Positions 60,436-64,000 of a DNA stretch of 64,000 nt are shown piece after piece. Where the stretch lies: positions 14,516,001-14,580,000 of the forward strand of contig AP031358.1 of NCBI GenBank assembly GCA_037833965.1, written 5' to 3'. The stretch is from Marchantia polymorpha subsp. ruderalis. Its lineage: Eukaryota > Streptophyta > Marchantiopsida > Marchantiales > Marchantiaceae. Both the position numbers and the translations under genes were made by a program. Position 1 is the stretch's first letter, and the number at the start of each line of letters is the position of its first letter. The notes below the pieces were generated by a model. It was not told the DNA's origin, made no database searches, and worked only from the letters and a program-made list of their open reading frames with translations.

Positions 60436-60781
60436 TATCTATAATCTAAAAATCTATAATCTAAAAATAAATGTTAATGCTTTCTCTTAACAATCAGATC
60501 AATAGGGCTTTTAAAAAAAATAAAGTGAATTATTTGAATTCATCTGTTGAAAGTTGTCGCAACCAAACTTATTATGATTATTAACATTATTTTTTGTAAT
60601 AATAAGATCATTTGAAAAGAGAGATAAAAACTGATTAATTGAAACCAGTTTTTTTCTTTTCTCTTTTAAAAAATCTAAAAAATTCTTAGTAAAAAAAGTC
60701 TTTTATGATAAATATGATTATATATATTTACTCCATAATATCACTATATGACTATTTATTGAAACTCATCTTAGAAATGAA

Positions 60782-60810
60782 TTTATGATCATTCTAGAGA
60801 TGATCATAAA
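60782..60810. repeat. Perfect inverted repeat, 11-bp arms
   Basis: TTTATGATCAT and ATGATCATAAA flank a 7-nt loop TCTAGAG. Confidence 0.9.
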
Positions 60811-61479
60811 CTATTGAAAAACAACTATGAAAGTCAAATACCTATGAAGCTATGCATAATCCACGGAGAAAAACATATCTATTAATACTATATATATATA
60901 TCATATCATTGATATTAGAAAACAATTGATGGAAGCTATCTGCTCAAAGTGGGATATAAAAACATAACATAGAATGAAAAATAATAATCCAATTGATATT
61001 TCATGGATGCAGATATCATCGTATATTATGTTTAATCTGAAGTTTAAAAACGAATACATGGGTGCATCTCGAATAATGTGATCATAAATTTTGTGCATTT
61101 AAACTATTTTATTCCTTTAGAATATATTGTCGACAGATTTCTAAAGAAAAGTATATCACTGATATAGATGAAGTTAATCAAATTTATCAAATTTCAAAAC
61201 ATGATGAGAAAGTATTAACTTTCAATGACTTCAAACTTTAAGATTTCTTCCAAGACGACTCTTTGTGATTTCTCCATATCATTCTCCCACAACTAGAATT
61301 AGGAAAGACTAGGGTGTTTCAACTCAAACTTGTATCAGGAAGAAAATCACGGGTTTCATACGATACACCCCACAACTCTATGGGCAAGTGATCATTAAGG
61401 TCAAATGACAACTTTTATTTCACGAATTTTCATTTTTTTTCCCAAGGTTTTGGGCTATTTTGGGAACATGAATTTTTTG

Positions 61480-62356
61480 CGTCTCAGCCCATAATACATA
61501 GTATGGACCCACACAATATTCCATCAAACGTGTACGCGTATGGAAAGCTGTTCCACACCGCATACTTGTAGATGAAACCGATTAAAACCCCGTAATACGA
61601 CTCGCAGGAAATGTAAAATATTCTTGGAATAGGATTGAGATTAATCAGAAAAGGATGGAAGGGTGCAGGGGGGGACTGGCGCACGTGGCTGAAAATATTA
61701 CGAAAAGTTGCGGACGGAAGAAAAGTCAGATCGGGAGCGGAAAAGTGGAGGAAATGGCCAGCTCCCTTTTCCTCAGGCCGCACTCCATCTCTTCTTCTAC
61801 CCCTGCACTCCCCCACTCTTCCATCGCCAATCCTCTCTCGACCTCCTCGCCGATCGAGATCCTCTTCTCTCTCCCGAGAGCTGGCTGGATCTTGCTTTTT
61901 TGTATCATAGAAGAGCTCAGAATCCCAGTCTTCGATCGTCGAGCTTTTCTTGTCTGGTAAGCGTCCGTGTCTCGATCCGTCTCTTTCTCGTCGGGCTTTG
62001 CGTTGTTGAATCTGATGCATTCGCTTTCGGGGTTCGACATGCTGATTTGACTGTGGAGAGCCTGCTCTATCGGAGGAGTATCGTGATTCTTGCCCTTTAG
62101 TTTGAGTTCCACAGTGGACATTTGGTCGGAGCTCTAATGGAGTGATTAAGTTGTTTGCTTTGATCTTGCGTCGATTGTATCTGGAGAGGCAGTGTCGGAG
62201 TTCGGCTGGGATTCGTGTGAGGTCTGAGTGTAGCGTAGGTGGTGGTAGTGGTGAAGGACAGATTTGTCACAGACTAGCGATTGTGTAACGTGGAACTGAG
62301 GATTAGGGTGGTGCATCGAGTGCAGATCTGCGGGAGGAAGAAGAGGTTTAGTCAAG
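61480..62356 (+). promoter_or_regulatory. Promoter and 5' leader of the V-ATPase subunit c gene, possible leader intron
   Basis: Composition turns GC-rich with CT-rich stretches (61790-61880), as in a plant promoter and leader. A donor-like 'tctg|gtaagcg' at 61957 and a pyrimidine tract ending 'cctttag' at 62100 suggest a 5' UTR intron of about 144 bp; another acceptor-like AG lies at about 62114. Open frames here on both strands show no domain. Confidence 0.4.
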
Positions 62357-62860
62357 ATGTCGACCGACGTAGGATTCTCTGGAGATGAAACCGCTCCCTT
62401 TTTCGGCTTCATCGGAGCTGCTGCTGCGCTCGTCTTTTCATGCATGGGAGCGGCGTATGGAACAGCCAAGAGTGGAGTGGGAGTTGCAAGCATGGGTGTG
62501 ATGAGGCCCGAGTTAGTGATGAAATCTATTGTGCCAGTGGTCATGGCTGGAGTGTTGGGTATTTACGGATTGATTATTGCTGTCATCATTTCCACTGGAA
62601 TCAACCCTAAGGCCAAACCCTACTACTTGTTCGACGGGTATGCCCATCTGTCCTCCGGATTGGCTTGTGGATTGGCAGGACTGTCAGCTGGTATGGCCAT
62701 CGGAATCGTCGGAGATGCTGGAGTGAGGGCCAACGCTCAGCAGCCCAAGCTGTTCGTCGGAATGATTCTTATCCTTATTTTCGCTGAGGCGCTTGCTTTG
62801 TACGGTCTTATCGTTGGAATCATTCTCTCATCTCGCGCTGGTCAATCTCGAGGAGAGTAG
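62357..62860 (+). CDS. VHA-c: V-type H+-ATPase 16-kDa proteolipid, subunit c
   Basis: Forms the rotating proton-carrying ring of the vacuolar/endomembrane V-ATPase. A single uninterrupted frame of 167 residues, the usual length for plant subunit c. Four hydrophobic helices are evident (about residues 14-35, 55-80, 97-120 and 131-156). The essential buried carboxylate lies in helix 4: '[14 protein letters not shown]', Glu144. The conserved '[12 protein letters not shown]', '[17 protein letters not shown]' and '[19 protein letters not shown]' blocks are all present. The start ATG lies in 'caagATGtcg' and gives the family N-terminus. No intron is needed in the coding region, which is notable because many plant copies have introns; a leader intron is possible. 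I see no defects. Confidence 0.97.
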   Translation: MSTDVGFSGDETAPFFGFIGAAAALVFSCMGAAYGTAKSGVGVASMGVMRPELVMKSIVPVVMAGVLGIYGLIIAVIISTGINPKAKPYYLFDGYAHLSSGLACGLAGLSAGMAIGIVGDAGVRANAQQPKLFVGMILILIFAEALALYGLIVGIILSSRAGQSRGE

Positions 62861-63186
62861 GGACCTAGTTTTGCCGATCTGCATGCCTCCCTCGGCTGGC
62901 TTGAGTGCAGAGCATGATTGGTTAGATATGCGTTGTTTTGGTTGATGAATATTGGATAGATCTTGAAGCTGGAAAGAAAACCATAAAATTCTTTTTGATA
63001 CCACAACTGGTATAGCTCCCACCACTCGAAACCTTCCAGTGAGACCGAACGGATGCACGGACGTAGATCTAGATCTAGAGTTGATCTTTTGTGAGTTGTA
63101 ATAACTGTGGCTACATTTGTACATGTTCTTTCAAGGCCATGTCTTCCTGGAGGTGAAGATCGTCTGATCCATACGTGATCCATGTT

Positions 63187-63192
63187 AATAAA
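63187..63192 (+). terminator. Polyadenylation signal AATAAA, probably for VHA-c
   Basis: First good AATAAA downstream of the VHA-c stop, about 330 bp away, a reasonable plant 3' UTR length. Confidence 0.45.
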
Positions 63193-63696
63193 TACCAATC
63201 GAGGCAGAAACACTTTAATTTTATAATATATTTAGTTTAGCACATCAAACAGCTTCTCGATCAGCAATGCTGTAAGATGATGTTTGTTGGAAGAGTTATC
63301 TATATGTCTTTGGGCTGTGTACATCGTGACAAAGTGTTATGCGCGTGGAAGCTCTGTTAGATTTGTTGTTGATATCCAAGTGGGCCAAGCAGAGAACAAA
63401 AATGGATTCAGCTTGTCTGGTATAATTAATCATCGAGGTTCATTTCCCCGTCTCTTTTCTTCTAATGAGTAGGTGCTTTGGTATTCAGATATTTTGTCTC
63501 ATTCATAGTCCTTATATTTCTGTCAGCATTTGGAGGGATTTACTGTTCTTGCCTGAGTTTGCGGATATTACAAAACCAGTTATGTAGGTGTGGAAGTTCA
63601 AAATATTATTCAGCGTGCAGATCATATTACTCAGCTACTACGTGTATATTTTCGCAGTTAAAGCAGACTTGTCACGGGATTTAGAAACTCCGGGAC

Positions 63697-63706
63697 TTTA
63701 TAAAAG
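63697..63706 (+). promoter_or_regulatory. Possible TATA box of a gene starting near or beyond the right edge
   Basis: 'cttTATAAAAGctgc' is a strong TATA match, followed about 25-30 bp later by pyrimidine/purine start-like sequence. No coding start is identified before the window ends, so this is only suggestive. Confidence 0.25.
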
Positions 63707-64000
63707 CTGCAACGAGCAGCAGATACACAGCCGGTGACGTTTTTGTGATGTGAATTCCGCTCAACATTGACCCTAAACCGGATGTTCTGATACCTGTGGT
63801 CGGACCTTCTGCTAGCTACCAACAGCTAGCGATATTAGACTGATTCCATATTCTCGTTCCCAGATACGAAGCAGGATTTGGGCACCCTGTGGGCTGTTTA
63901 ATCGTTGTGCTGGCAACCGGTATGAATAGTCTGTCTACTCGTTGATTTTTCTGCAGATGCACGTAGTAGTTTGAACAAATGAGGATCCTCAAGATAGGTC

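Larger units (their letters stand above)
58615..61480. other. Strongly AT-rich gene-free block
   Basis: Stops occur in all frames, and no open frame longer than about 67 codons exists. Two strong inverted repeats (60400-60435 and 60782-60810) are the only structure seen. Confidence 0.6.
62861..64000. other. 3' UTR of VHA-c and right flank
   Basis: The first 330 bp are probably the VHA-c 3' UTR, ending near the AATAAA at 63187. Beyond this I see only short open frames with no domain and a possible promoter at about 63.7 kb. Confidence 0.45.

Noticed and set aside
61484-62020. 178-codon minus-strand open frame upstream of VHA-c, and overlapping plus frames
   Set aside because: Charged, repetitive composition and overlap with the CT-rich leader of VHA-c; looks like chance openness in promoter DNA.

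Overview
This window is nuclear DNA of a land plant, most likely a bryophyte (liverwort or moss). The signs are intron-containing genes with GT..AG splice sites, a plant-type nodulin-26-like aquaporin, a plastid-targeted CPBP-family membrane protein, a vacuolar ATPase proteolipid gene, a chromodomain Ty3 retrotransposon and an L1-like LINE. The bryophyte call rests mainly on the aquaporin's inferred pore filter and the overall style of the sequence; genus cannot be fixed from the sequence alone.

Three genes are clear. They are a five-exon NIP aquaporin (5309-7353, +), a ten-exon CPBP intramembrane protease-like gene (28515-32028, +) and an apparently single-exon V-ATPase subunit c gene (62357-62860, +). 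A fourth, single-exon gene (54091-54837, +) looks like a PADRE/DUF4228 protein. They have unrelated jobs (channel, plastid membrane protein, proton pump, probable stress-response protein) and form no operon-like unit.

The DNA between them is a mosaic. Long AT-rich blocks (about 8.4-9.4, 10.8-18.5, 24.2-27.3, 55-56 and 58.6-61.4 kb) show no recognisable genes. More balanced blocks hold gene relics, notably a short-chain dehydrogenase pseudogene (about 19.0-20.1 kb, -).

The 34-52 kb part is a transposon graveyard: a 595-bp TA-flanked MITE (34367-34961); a decayed hAT-like transposase (35.1-36.5 kb, -); an old, AT-drifted LINE copy (38.4-39.9 kb, +); a young Ty3 chromovirus lacking gag and protease (40053-43733, +); and a MULE-like transposase gene (44.0-44.4 and 50.2-51.2 kb, -) split by a nearly full-length LINE (about 44757-50100, -). 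A gag-only, iMet-primed LTR element (56091-58614, -) lies further right.

The most unusual object is that LINE. The DNA 5' of its ORF1 is about six 181-bp monomers in strict A-B-A-B-A-B alternation, that is three 362-bp dimers, much like the monomeric promoters of mammalian L1. Its 3' end carries a small stem-loop and a 7-bp repeat tail instead of poly(A). Its reverse transcriptase has lost a catalytic aspartate (YADD to YAYD), and a second 3'-end fragment of the same family sits inside ORF1. Every premature stop that I placed in the LINE, the Ty3 element and the MULE is TGA, as expected from deamination of methylated cytosines.
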